Notes under the pieces: model-generated
What the model saw: only the letters and a program-made list of their open reading frames with translations
Databases searched by the model: none
Told to the model about the DNA's origin: nothing
Origin: Setomelanomma holmii
Taxonomy: Eukaryota; Ascomycota; Dothideomycetes; Pleosporales; Phaeosphaeriaceae
Assembly: GCA_010015745.1 (NCBI GenBank)
Contig: ML978180.1
Coordinates: 124,001-188,000, forward strand
DNA length: 64,000 nt
Direction of reading: 5' to 3'
In this document: positions 1 through 10,530 of the stretch, one piece after another
Position numbering within the stretch: the stretch's first letter is position 1
Layout: each line of letters opens with the position of its first letter
Program-made: the position numbers and the translations under genes

Positions 1-574
1 GTATATTCTTATCCGTCGCTGGGTACACCGCCGCTACTGCCTGGATCTTGACACCTGTCTCTGCCACTTTGCTGCGTCATGCGCCAGCAGCTACCAGTGC
101 TAGTGTTCCGTCTGCACTGAATGCCGATACGGCGACATTCCTCGGGTCGAATAACTTGGGTTGTGTAGCAATGTAATTCAGTGCATCCTTCACGTCGTGC
201 ACGGCTGCTGGAAATAGATGCTCGGAAGCTTTGTGGTAGTCAGCGTCGATAACATATATCCCGAGATCTGATACCATGCGTGCGCACAACAGTGCATCAC
301 TGCCATGGATGCCGGTGAAGACGAATACGCTGCCATGCCAATTCACTAACACCGGTTTGGGCATTGATATGGTTGAAGGGGGCTGGTCGAGGGTCGTGTC
401 GATGTTGCGGTCAGAGTCTCGCGAGGGTACAGAGATCCTCGTGATGCGGAGATTTGGATAGAGATCGGGTATGCGTGCGGTCTCGCGATGCATTGGGCTA
501 AGCTTGAAATACATTACTGTACGAACGATGGTTGCGGGGACTTTTTGGCGTGCGTATCCAAGGTATGTTGACAT
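1..574 (-). pseudogene. Alpha/beta hydrolase (esterase/lipase-like), in-frame stop, cut by left edge
   Basis: Hydrolase of the alpha/beta fold (HSL/arylacetamide-deacetylase-like family), which would cleave ester substrates. The protein starts at 574. It shows the oxyanion-type HGS segment near residue 80, an IYVIDADY strand, the EHLFPAAVHDVKDALNYI stretch and the strand before the nucleophile. After residue 165 there is a TGA at 77-79. The same frame then continues to the window edge with a family-like strand ending in VYPATD, so the stop interrupts a longer gene rather than ending it. CGA to TGA is the simplest origin. The nucleophile elbow, normally GxSxG, reads AFSAD, so both glycines are lost. 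HGSVFVF also departs from the usual HGGG/HGSGF form. Together these suggest a decayed gene. The alternative is a sequencing error at the stop, but that would not explain the altered elbow. Confidence 0.7.
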
Positions 575-1162
575 GTTGGAGATCCTAGCGTGTCTGAGAA
601 ATTATAGTGTGAATTTTGCTCAAAATGTTGCGACCAGCGTTGGTGAAGTGTGGTGAAATGGTGAGAATTGATCTTAGTCCGTGGTGCACAACAAGCCATA
701 CTTGAGCTGTGCTGCATCTCAACTGTCACGAATGCTATTGTACATGAACTCGGATATCTGCTGTACAAGTAAGCGGAGTTCTTGTAATGTCCGTACGTGT
801 CATCAAATGTACGTTCCGCTGGTAATGGATGCAACTCCAAGGGCTCGGCCGAAGCATCGCCGCCTTGCGGCCGAGCCACGATGGCTGTACTATATCCAAA
901 GACACAGACTCGTCGAAACAACCAACCAAGACCCCATAAATGACAGTATTACACGGAAGCATTCACGCGATGGAGTGCAATAGGCATTATGTAAGTTGTA
1001 ATACATCATGTAAGCACTAAGTAGGAAGATGACCAAGACTGCAAACTGACGACGCGAAGAAGTATATTCAAGAATGAAGGTATTTACAAAATTTGATGCT
1101 CCAGCATCGTTCTTCATCATTCATTCAAGCACAAAATAGCCATTGCACAGACCGCGAGTCGC
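575..1162. other. Intergenic, no gene seen
   Basis: This lies between the hydrolase start and the pectate lyase 3' end. Short ORFs here have no recognisable motif. Confidence 0.5.
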
Positions 1163-2109
1163 TTAGAAGGTAACAACACCAACGCCGGCGCTCTTCGCAG
1201 TGATGGCGCAAACGCTGGCGGCAGCATCGGTGGTGTATGCGTAAGAAGGCTTGAACGAGCCAGTCTTGGTGATTTGAGTGGGCGAGTTGGTGAAGATGTT
1301 GCCGGTCTCGACAGAATAGCCCTCCTCTTTGGAGTCAAGGTTGGTGACAACAGCCTTGTCGACGTTGGTGAACGAGTTCTGCTCGACGAGGACCTGAGCG
1401 CCCATACGAGAGTTGATTCCAGAGATTCCGCCGTTGTAGCAGGAGCTGTAGACATGGCCCGTACCGAAGCGAATTGAGGGAAGACGCGAGTTGACGCTGG
1501 TGAACTGGTTGTGGTGATAAGTCACGTGGAGCTTGCCGGTGTCCTCAGCGGCGTTGTTGTCAGAGTGACCGACGAGCGAGCCCTTCCAGTGGTCATGGAA
1601 CTTATTCCATGAGAAGGTCAATTGATCGGCGCCGTGCTTGGCGTCAAGCAGACCATCGTATGTGTCCTTGTCGCCGGTGATACCGACAGACGAGAAGTCG
1701 TTGTGGTCAATCCAGATCTTGGTGGACGCATCAATGTCGATAAGATCCTTGCCCTCGGGTGCGCGGTAGAGCTTCAAGTTGCGGACGTTGACCTTGCTGA
1801 CCTTGCGCATCTGGAAGCCGCTGTCCGTCAAGCCAGAGTTGGAGCCGACACCAAGGACCGAGGTGTTGGCAACGAGCTTGATGATTCCACAGCCAGAGAG
1901 TTGGCCGCTGATCTTGATAACACCGCCAGCCTTAGCAGCAGTAGTCAAGGCAGCGAAGGTGGTGACAGCGGTGCCAGCACCGCTTCCACACCCGTGGTTC
2001 CGGCGGCGAAGCCAACAAGTTCGTCGACTTTCGCGGCGCGCCTCTCAACAGGAGCCGCATGTGCGGAGGCAGCGGTGAGAGCCGCGAAAGTAACGTTAAT
2101 GAAATGCAT
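1163..2109 (-). pseudogene. Secreted pectate lyase, PL1 family, with 1-base frameshift
   Basis: A PL1 pectate lyase, which cleaves polygalacturonate by beta-elimination outside the cell. The start at 2109 gives a clear signal peptide (MHFINVTFAALTAASAHA) followed by a short linker VDELVGFAAGTTG. The catalytic parallel beta-helix lies in another frame and runs to a stop at 1163. It contains IWIDHNDFSS, a WNKFHDHWKGSLVGHSD segment, TYHHNQF and the catalytic-arginine region SRLPSIRFG. The two frames join in a glycine/serine-rich linker at about 1987-1991, where restoring one base would give a normal linker of glycines and serines. No intron signals are present there. Intact length would be about 315 aa, normal for the family. 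A TATA-like element lies about 140 bp upstream. A real null allele and an indel error are both possible. Confidence 0.8.
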
Positions 2110-3937
2110 GTTGATGATTGATAGCTGTGTTGAAGAACTTCGAAGAACGAATGGAAGTCTCAAAAGGAGAGAATGTAAAGAATGGAAAGAGATCGACTCT
2201 TGTGATGCTGAATGAAGTTCGAAAGTGGTTGCTGGTAGCAAAGATCTTATATACCAGGTTGTTCAGATGTACCAAGGCGTAGGATCTGGTGCAGGCTCCA
2301 TGATCTCCCAGCAGGCGCCGCCCTTGATAGTCCTCGGAACAATACATTGTCTTGGCACTCCACCCTCAAATTCCTCCGTGATTATACGGTTCTCCTCTCC
2401 GGGCGCATTGAATTATCTCAATCGTCCACCAAACACATTCCAGCATGGGAATTTCGTGAACAAAGACTGGAAAATGCTGAGGCTATCGAATTCAGCTGAT
2501 GGAATCCAAGATCCTGGGGTACATCGCTGGGGTGCAGCGCGTGATGATAGTCGAAAGCCGACGAACTAGGCCATAAGCGCAGCTAGTCGGTGTTCTTGCT
2601 ATACATCAAAAGATGGTGCAATATGGGCAACGGCGCCACTGTTTCGCTCCGTTGCTCAGGAAGCTTGGCAGTCAAAGGGACAAGTCCACCAATGGGAGGA
2701 TCCGTGGTTCAGGCACGAGGCTGTACAATAACTCCTTTAATGGCGACATGGCATTCGCCGCGGTGGTTCTATCGTTGCCTTGGATGCGATTGATGGGAAT
2801 CTAGAATGCGTCGATGTGGTGGTGTGGGTGCGTTGTGTGGTTCGGACTGGTGAGGAAGGAACATCGGAGAGGAATGCCAAGACCGACTCGATGAGGTTAA
2901 GCCCAGATGACTAGCGTGATACTCAATCGCCGCTGACACCTGCCAGCGGTCAGCAACCAGGCAATCTATCTCATATTCATCGTGCTTCCCAGGATCCTCC
3001 ATCCTCTAAGTGAAGACAACGATCATCGCGCATCTGGAATACTCTACTTCAGCATTACAGCCAACACTCTATGATGCCATAGCGCCGATCGCAATCGCTG
3101 CAACCTATTTTCCGTTTCAAAACGAGTCAAGCTTGGCGAGAACGAGAGCGAGTGCGATCATCCGGTAGCAACCTCCTTCGTGACATACGTTTCGTGCAAG
3201 AGCGTTGAAATTTCCTCACCTGTGGACGCTCGTAGTGAGAAGAATAAGCCTATCCATCGCTTGAGGTCGACAAAGGACGGCAGTGTCCGCCAGACGTGTG
3301 GCACCGAAAAAGGCTTCCTGCTGTCAACTTTTCCGAGACTGTCATCGAACAGTTTGGTGGTATTTGGTCACCTTCTGAGATTGACGTACTCACAGGATGC
3401 GAAGCCTCAAAGAGCGTTCGTCATGATTTTCAAGCTTCCTCCGGATCTTTCTTATCTCTACTGATACCTTGTGATAGCTTGCGATCTCTGCCCATATGCT
3501 CGCCATCCTGAAGGATGGCCCGTACCGAGTCTCGACACCTGCGAATGATGTTGAATTGGGAGCAGCTTGATGCTGCAGAGGATAACCTGGTCGCGATGTG
3601 TGGATAAACATGTCGCAATGAACATGTCGCAACTGGCTGTTCATACGTCGGGTACACGAAGTATCCGGCAGTTTCTTATCACACCAGTTCCCGAATCGGC
3701 TAGATGATCCTATGATGTTTTTCGTCGGTGCTGCTTTTGGCTCTGCTTGCGACGGTCGTGCGCCAAGATTCCGTGTATTCGGCAGAATCTACTATTTCGG
3801 GTCATATACGCGTGCCCCTCCTGACTCAACATACGCTAGCCTGGATAGTGTCGCTGCAGTAAGACCATACTTTCCAGGGACTGTAAGTTGCCTGTTTTTC
3901 TAAGGAGTTTTTCGACTTCACTTTCCAAATTTTCGAG
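2110..3937. other. Long intergenic region
   Basis: This is 1.8 kb between the divergent pectate lyase and UGT genes. Apart from the TATA-like element I see no gene. A possible intron donor (GTAAGT at 3886) just before the UGT suggests that a 5' leader exon could lie in the right part. Confidence 0.4.
2246..2253 (-). promoter_or_regulatory. TATA-like element upstream of pectate lyase
   Basis: The minus strand reads TATATAAG about 137 bp upstream of the pectate lyase ATG, a plausible distance for an inducible fungal gene with a 5' leader. The role is inferred from position only. Confidence 0.4.
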
Positions 3938-6614
3938 ATGAAGCCACGGCCAGATAGCACTCAAGCCCCGATTCGTGTGCAAAGAAATCGACCAGATAGC
4001 ACCCAAGCACCAATTCCTGTGGAATGGAGTCGACCATTTCGTACCCAATCGCCCATTCACGTGCGGAGGAGCCGACCAGATAGTACACAGGTTCCGATAA
4101 CTGTATAGCAGTACCAAAGACACAGCACCTGGGCTTCAATACCTGTACAGCAACAGTCACCATATGATTCGTTTACAATACATGAGGAGCATGATGAAAA
4201 GTTTCGCATGGATGCACCACCACCGTACGAGATGGAAGCAATGCATGATGCTATTCCTCAATCTGGCGACACAGCCGTAACGTGTGAGTAGCTTCAAAGC
4301 AACCAAGGAGGCACATATTGACACCAAGCAGCGGATGGGCGCATCAACATCGACCTTTATTCGCGACTGACCAGAACGCTTGTAAAGCTTGTGCCGAACG
4401 AGAAGAAAGACATCATTTCCGAACCAAGTCGTAGATTGACCGTCAATCGAATGTGGGGTATTCGCCTCAATATAGTCATTCAAGTCGTTGGTAGTCGTGG
4501 CGATGTTCAGCCTTTCGTTGCACTCGGCCAAGAACTACAGAAGTACGGCCATCGCGTGCGATTAGCGTCACACAACGCTTTCGAGAGCTTTGTCCTAGAA
4601 TCCAACCTGGAATTCTACCCAACCGGCGAAGATCCAAAAGAGCTGATGGCTTATATGGTAAAGAATCCAGGACTAATTACGTCGATGAAGAGATTGCGCG
4701 AAGGAGACATCCAACGGAAGCGCGAGATGATCTCCGAGATATTGAAGGGGTGCTGGAAGTCATGCATTGAGCCTGATATCAGGTCTCAAAGCCCATTCGT
4801 CACCGATGCCATCATCGCCAATCCGCCGAGCTTCGCACATATTCACTGTGCACAGGCTCTGGGCATTCCTCTGCACATGATGTTCACGATGCCCTGGAGT
4901 AGCACGAGAGCGTTCCCTAACCCTTTGGCAAATTTCGTCGGTAGCGATATCAAGCAAACAAAACTCGTGAACTACGCATCATATGGCATGGTGGAATTCT
5001 TGACCTGGCAAGGTCTTGGAGACGTCATCAACACATTTCGCAGCTCGCTAGATCTAGAACCCGTACCGACCTCAGTAGGACCTGTCCTTGCAAAGTCCCT
5101 GAAAGTACCATTCACTTATCGCTGGTCTCCGACACTTGTACCCAAACCACTGGATTGGCCTGCGTAAATCGACCTTTGTGGATTCTTTTTTCGTGAGGCG
5201 CCAAAATACATTCCACCAGCTGATATCGACCAATTCCTTCGCGCTGGACCACCTCCCGTGTACATTGGATTCGGCATCATCGTCGTTGATGACCCGGCGA
5301 AGGTTACAACCATGATACTCGAGGCTGTTCAAACCCTGGGCGTGAGAGCGATCATCTCCAGAGGTTGGAGCAACCTCGGTGAATGACTGCCATCAGGCAA
5401 CAAAGACGCCTTATTCATCGACGACTGCCCGCACGAATGGCTTTTCCAATACGTCGCAGCAGTGGTCCATCATGGTGGCGCAGGCACAGCTGCTTGTGGA
5501 CACAGGAACGTATGCCCAACCACAATCGTGCCCTTCTATGGAGATCAGCCTTTCTGGGGCAATATGGTAGCAGCAGCAGGTGCAGGACCAAGTCCGATCC
5601 CACACAAGTCATTGAACACGCGGAATCTGACAGAAGCGATATCGTACTGCCTAACACCTGAAGCGAAATCAGCAGCGCAAGGAATATCATCGCAAATGGC
5701 AAACGAACGCGGTGTTTCTGCAGCAGTCCAGTCCTTCCACGCTAACTTACCTTTGGAAACAATGCAATGCGCCCTCGTCCAAACAACAGTAGCTTCTTGG
5801 ACCTACCAAAAAGGCTCCATACCGCTTCGCCTGTCAAAACTGTCTGCACAGCTGCTCATCGAGGATGGTGTAATCCTGGCTTCAGACCTTTCCTCCCACG
5901 AAACTGAACCCATGACCATTGTAAACAACCGGTGGGATCCAGTCACTGGTATGGCCTCCGCACACTTCAGCGTCGTTCGTAACCTGGGCGGTTCAGCCAA
6001 AAACATACTCGTGGATCCCTTCATAGAAATGAAACGATCCGAATCCGAGGGTTAGCAATGGCGCAGTCACGGCAGGCCGAATGGGAGCTACCATGGCTAA
6101 AGGCTTCGGCAGATTCAACACGTCTCTGTTCGAGGGCTTGATGGTCGACGTGCCCCTCGCGACCACCGAAGGATTTCGCAACGTTTCAAAATTGTATGGT
6201 GAGGAGCCGAAAAGCCACGGCGAGGTCACGGGCATCGTATCTGGCTTCCAAGTTGGGGCTAAGAACTTCGCGCATAGCATGGTCGACGGGTTTACAGATC
6301 CGTTCAAGCAGCCGTACGAACAAGGCAAGAAGGAAAGGGCATTGGGGTATGCGAAGGGTTTTGGCAAGGGAATGGCAGGCTTTGTGTCCAAGACAAGTAG
6401 TGTACTGGTGGGCATTGTGGCGTACCCTGGTGACGGGATCGCTAAGAGCATGCGACCTGCGGCGCATCGGGCGACGAGGACGGATATCAGAGCAAGAAAA
6501 TTGGTCGAAGGAGAACACCTGGCACGGAGAAGTGAGATGGATGTTGATGTTCAAGGTGTAATTGAGGCTTTCAGAAGGTTGACGGCTGATAATAATACCC
6601 ATAAAAACTGGTAA
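3938..6614 (+). pseudogene. UDP-glycosyltransferase (sterol 3-beta-glucosyltransferase-like), multiply broken
   Basis: A GT1 glycosyltransferase of the fungal sterol/UGT80-like type, which would transfer glucose from UDP-glucose to a lipid acceptor. The proposed ATG at 3938 opens a five-copy 14-aa repeat, followed by a PPPY motif, an intron at 4284-4331 and then the N-terminal GT domain (VVGSRGDVQPFVALG, residue ~145 on). The C-terminal part has IGFGIIVVDDP, the IDDCPHEWLFQ donor-site segment, VVHHGGAGTAACG and FYGDQPFWGNMV. A UGT-tail region (KGFGRFNTSLFEG onward) ends at 6614. Interruptions in otherwise continuous homology are TAG at 4106, TAA at 5165, TGA at 5384 and a +1 frameshift near 6040-6055. 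Four lesions in one gene argue for true decay. Splitting it into several genes is unlikely, because the signature motifs are distributed across the breaks. Confidence 0.85.
3947..4156 (+). repeat. 42-bp coding tandem repeat, 5 copies
   Basis: Five consecutive 42-nt units start at 3947, 3989, 4031, 4073 and 4115. They encode 14-aa units of the form RPDSTQAPIPVxxx with diverged copies (RPFRTQSPIHVRRS; RHSTWASIPV in the last). Copy 4 contains the in-frame TAG at 4106-4108, where the neighbouring units have a glutamine, arginine or tryptophan codon. This fits CAG or CGA to T-containing change, or TGG to TAG. Confidence 0.85.
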
Positions 6615-6810
6615 ATAGAGTTGGGCCACCAACACAGAGGGACAATGCGAGGGTAATATACAATTTATATGACGTTTGGGGTATTCGTAATCATCGATGC
6701 ATCGATCTCTTTCAAAACAGCGACCGAGTGGTGTTCATCTTGCTCTCCAAATATACTCATGTGCGATCATTGTAAAACCATCCCGACCCTTTGTCTTGCT
6801 TACGCTATCT

Positions 6811-7284
6811 TCAGCTAAAGATCCACACCAGCGAGAAGATGATGCTAACAGCGCCAACAACAAAGATGACCTCTGGACCAGCCTTGATACCCACTGGAAG
6901 ACCCTCGGTTGTGAACTGCGCCACGATACCCTGGGTGAAATTCTTCTCAGCCTCCGCCAATGCAATCGCAGTCCAGTTGCCGCAGTTATTGTTCAGCTCC
7001 TGATTGGCCGTGAGCGCCGGCAACTTCTTGATCGCTGCGTCCATCATTCGAGCATTGTAGATGGTGCCGACATTCGACTTTTGCAGGAGAACGGTGCGAT
7101 ATGTACCGTTGGCACCGATGGTCGACATGTTCGCAGTCCATTGGTAGTTGAAACAGACTTGATCCTGGGAGGGTGTGGCGGAGGTTTGTCGGACTTCGAT
7201 TTTTGCGGCTGGGAGTTCGGCTGCGGCTACAAAGCCGAGGATGCTGAGGAGCAAGACGATGTTGGCGACGACGGACGAATGCAT
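6811..7284 (-). CDS. Small secreted or anchored protein, unknown function
   Basis: A 157-aa protein. Residues 1-22 are a signal peptide (hydrophobic LLLSILGFVAAA core). The mature region has only two obvious cysteines (VCFNYQW and NNNCGNW) and several N-glycosylation sequons (NMS, NGT, NWT, NFT). The last ~20 residues are hydrophobic (IFVVGAVSIIFSLVWIF), which fits a GPI-anchor signal or a single C-terminal membrane helix. I do not recognise the family. Signal peptide, glycosylation sites and C-terminal anchor place it at the cell surface. Intronless. The start at 7284 is the only one giving the signal peptide. Confidence 0.65.
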   Translation of the reverse strand: MHSSVVANIVLLLSILGFVAAAELPAAKIEVRQTSATPSQDQVCFNYQWTANMSTIGANGTYRTVLLQKSNVGTIYNARMMDAAIKKLPALTANQELNNNCGNWTAIALAEAEKNFTQGIVAQFTTEGLPVGIKAGPEVIFVVGAVSIIFSLVWIFS

Positions 7285-8164
7285 GGCGACCGACCGATTA
7301 CTTGTCCCAACAACGATGGAAAAGAGGTTTGGTTATATTTAAGGAACGTGAACCAGCACAAATGACGAAAAGAAAGTGAGGTCAGGATGCAGAATGACGC
7401 CTGAGGATACCAAGAGCGAAAAAAGTGGCTACATGGGAGGAGCAGAGAAATCAGGCCACTTCGTCGTGATATATGAGGGTGCCTGAGATGCGATGGCTGT
7501 GGTTCTTACGACGATGCGACACGAAGTGCCAGATGCGGGTGGTTTTGAACCTCGCAGTGTCTCAAGTCGCAGGGCTGCGTTAAGCGCCCCTAGCACGCGC
7601 CGAGGCTAGCCATCACGCACCAGAGAGCGATAGCCTCTTGTCTCGACCCTTACGAGACCAATCAGTGCCAAAATTGGCTTCGAAGTACCTGCGCCATCTG
7701 TGTTCTGGCTGCGTGCGATGGCGCAGTGATGAGGATGGCTGAAGTGATGGAGAGATGTGAGGAGTAGTCACGGAGGGTCGCAGTTTGGGTGCGGGAAGGA
7801 TCGCTGCCGCGCACAGGCTTTCATGCAGATTGATCTAAGAAGTAATCCAGCGAACTCCGCCGACACCCTTCCATCCGTCATCACACCGACCTGCACTATC
7901 CTCACGGCTACAAATCTTACGAATACTAACCTGACCCTGGTTCGGTATTGATATTCCAACATTGCTCCTATATTGAAACGACAACGATAGCTCATCAACA
8001 CACCACCATGTTCCTCGTCAAAGTCAAGCTGTAACTGCAAAGGACTTCGTTATGTCGCAGACTATTACTAAAGAGAAGAGACTATGTGATATACAGTAAG
8101 GAGCAAAGACAAATTTGGCGTCGGCTCCTCGGTCTCTTCACGTCCGATGCCAATAGATTCTCCA
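7285..8164. other. Intergenic, no gene seen
   Basis: Upstream region of the small secreted protein and 3' region of the MFS gene. No supported ORF. Confidence 0.5.
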
Positions 8165-10089
8165 TCAAGCCTCAGCCAGCTCCTGTTTCTCCGCAAGCTC
8201 GCCCCGGTCATCATTGACTCCTGCAAATTTCTCTTCTTTCTTCTTGCGGACATCTACCCAACCCATACCAAGACTCGCAACAACTGCGATGCAAGAAAGT
8301 GCTACAAGGAAATAGAAAATGTTGCGCAGGCCTTCCGAGTAGGCCCTCAGCACACCACTGAGCTCATCTTCATGCCCAGCAACAAGTGCCCGGACCGCGT
8401 CAGCGCCCGAACCTGCATCCAATGCATCCTCTGCAGAAACTGATGGAGCGTATCGAGGAGCGGTTTTCGAAAGGGTTTGTGCGAAAATGGTGTTGGCAAT
8501 GACGATGCCGATCGATGTGCCGAGGTTCTGGAAGAATATGAGGAAAGCCATCGCGATGGGGATTTGCTTCGGCTGTACTGCATTCTGGATGGAGATCAGA
8601 GGCTATGACAAGTCAACACGAGTTCATTTGATCGCGGAGTGAGAGAACCTGCCGTTTGCAGACCAGCTCCGCGTCCAACTCCTAACACGATCTGGAAGCC
8701 GATCCACTGGCCAACAGTGGTTGTCGCTGTGAAGGTGGAAACGAGGCCATTTCCGACAGCCATGATCATACCACTGGCAAGGGCCCACGGAAGGTAGTAT
8801 CCCAACTTTGACACTGTGACGAGTCAGCGATGGCACTTTGCACTTGAGGTAGAGATACGTACCTAGAGCTCCCGATATGATCACGAACGATAGTTGGCTG
8901 AGAATACTCGGCAATACATGTACACCACTCAAGGTCGGTTTATTGCCTTTCACAGCCTGAAAGTATGTCGGGATCCAGTTGCTTGCGGCAATCATACAGG
9001 TGATGTTGCATGTGCCGTATAGACAGCTGACCCAGATACGGCGCTGCTTCAGAAGACTTCCAGGCAACATAGCTCGGTCGCCCATTCTATGTTCCCACAA
9101 AATGAAGATAATGGCAAGGACGCCGGCGCCGACGAACAATCCGATGATGGTTGCGCTGTTCCAAGCGTAGGTGTTGCCGCTACCGAACTGCAGGGCAAGG
9201 AGGAACATAATCGCTGGAGGGATGAAGAGTGAGAATCCGATGAGATCGAGCTCGGGAATGACTTTCCGTATGAGAGCCATAGAGAAGGGATCCTTCTTGG
9301 CTATGTCTGGGATATGTATGAACGTGAAGAGGAGCGCCGCCAATCCTCCTACAGGAAGATTGAGGTAAAAGCCTACACCCATCAGTCATCAGTGCCTCTC
9401 AGAAGAGAATCACTCAAGGAGGGATAGGACCAAAAAAGACTCACACCATCGCCAAGTCACATGCTCCGTCAGCGCGCCTCCCACCAACGGCCCAGCAACA
9501 ACACCCGTTTGTGAGATTCCCAACATAATACCAAGATACATAGGCGACTTGGCCGTCTCCATGCTGACACTTATAATTGTCATCGCACCCATTATGAGCC
9601 CGCTCACACCAAGACCAGCAATCGCTCGCCCGGCTATCAGCGCCGCAGACGACGGAGCGACACCGCATATCAAAGAACCAAGCTCGAAGAGAAAGATGAA
9701 GCACAGGTATACGGCTTTGATGGGGAAGTATGTGTACAGCTTGCCGGCTAGTGGTTGGAGAGTTGCGGTGGCGAGCGTGTAGGCGCCGACGTACCATCCT
9801 ATGTCTGGGAGCGAGTGGAATTCGCTCGTGATGTAGGGTATAGCCTGCTACTATTAGTCTTCAGATCTTGATAGGGAGGGATGAGACGTACAGTGCCTAT
9901 GATGGATGTGTCCAGCAACGCGAGAAAGTTGATGAGGGTCAAAGCGCTCAGCAGTATCATGAGCTTGGGGCCTTTCACGCGTTGCTTGTTCAAGTCATCG
10001 CTTGAGGTCTTGCTCTCGTTGGAAGATGCAGCGACTTCTGCTTTCGATGTCTCGATGGGTGCAATGGATGCTACTGGAGTCGATGACAT
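8165..10089 (-). CDS. MFS drug:H+ antiporter-type transporter (DHA2-like, 14 TM)
   Basis: A plasma-membrane major-facilitator exporter of about 568 aa in five exons: 9892-10089, 9445-9844, 8863-9372, 8653-8813 and 8165-8602. A polar N-terminus of ~42 residues precedes TM1, which carries the LALLDTSIIGTAIP motif typical of DHA2 pumps. Later come GRAIAGLGVSG (motif A/B region), ISQTGVVAGPLVGG (antiporter motif C) and RWCFYLNLPVGG. Introns at 9845-9891, 9373-9444 and 8814-8862 are GT-AG. The last intron, 8603-8652, fits only as GC-AG, giving GLQTPLISIQNA at the junction. The total length is an exact multiple of three. A Zn2Cys6 regulator lies directly upstream on the same strand, a common transporter-regulator pairing. 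The substrate cannot be read from sequence. Confidence 0.9.
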
Positions 10090-10278
10090 GTTTGCTGGAA
10101 ATGCGCCAACGAGTGCTGCTCAAAAAGTAAGTCGGACCCTGACAAGTAGTCTGTGAAAAGTTAATAGGGCCGAAGGTTCAAGTGCTTTTAAGCTCTGTAC
10201 CAATTGTAGGATCGCCGTTTCCTTCCCCTTGTGTTGCGGCGGAATTGGCAGGTTGCGACTCCCAAATCCGCCGTGCTT

Positions 10279-10340
10279 GCCTGCATAAGTCCGCATCCCA
10301 ACGCCCTTTGCCTGCATAAGTCCGCATCCCAACGCCCTTT
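10279..10340. repeat. Perfect 31-bp direct tandem repeat (x2)
   Basis: The 31-nt unit beginning GCCTGCATAAGTCCGCATCC occurs twice back to back at 10279-10309 and 10310-10340 without mismatch. It sits about 190 bp upstream of the MFS start codon, between the regulator 3' end and the transporter, so it may duplicate promoter sites. Confidence 0.9.
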
Positions 10341-10530
10341 CCTCTCCGTCAGAATCAGACGAATGTTTACGAAGCGACTCTAGATAGGCCTTTAATATCT
10401 GTCTAGGCAGCAGTGTCGGAAGTGGGATGAGAAGATTCGGGTGTTTGCACGACGGCCATGCCCGGTACTGATCAGAGCAACATTCGGCACCAAGGCCTCT
10501 CAATCCTCAAGCTCTACATCTGGCAAAAGT

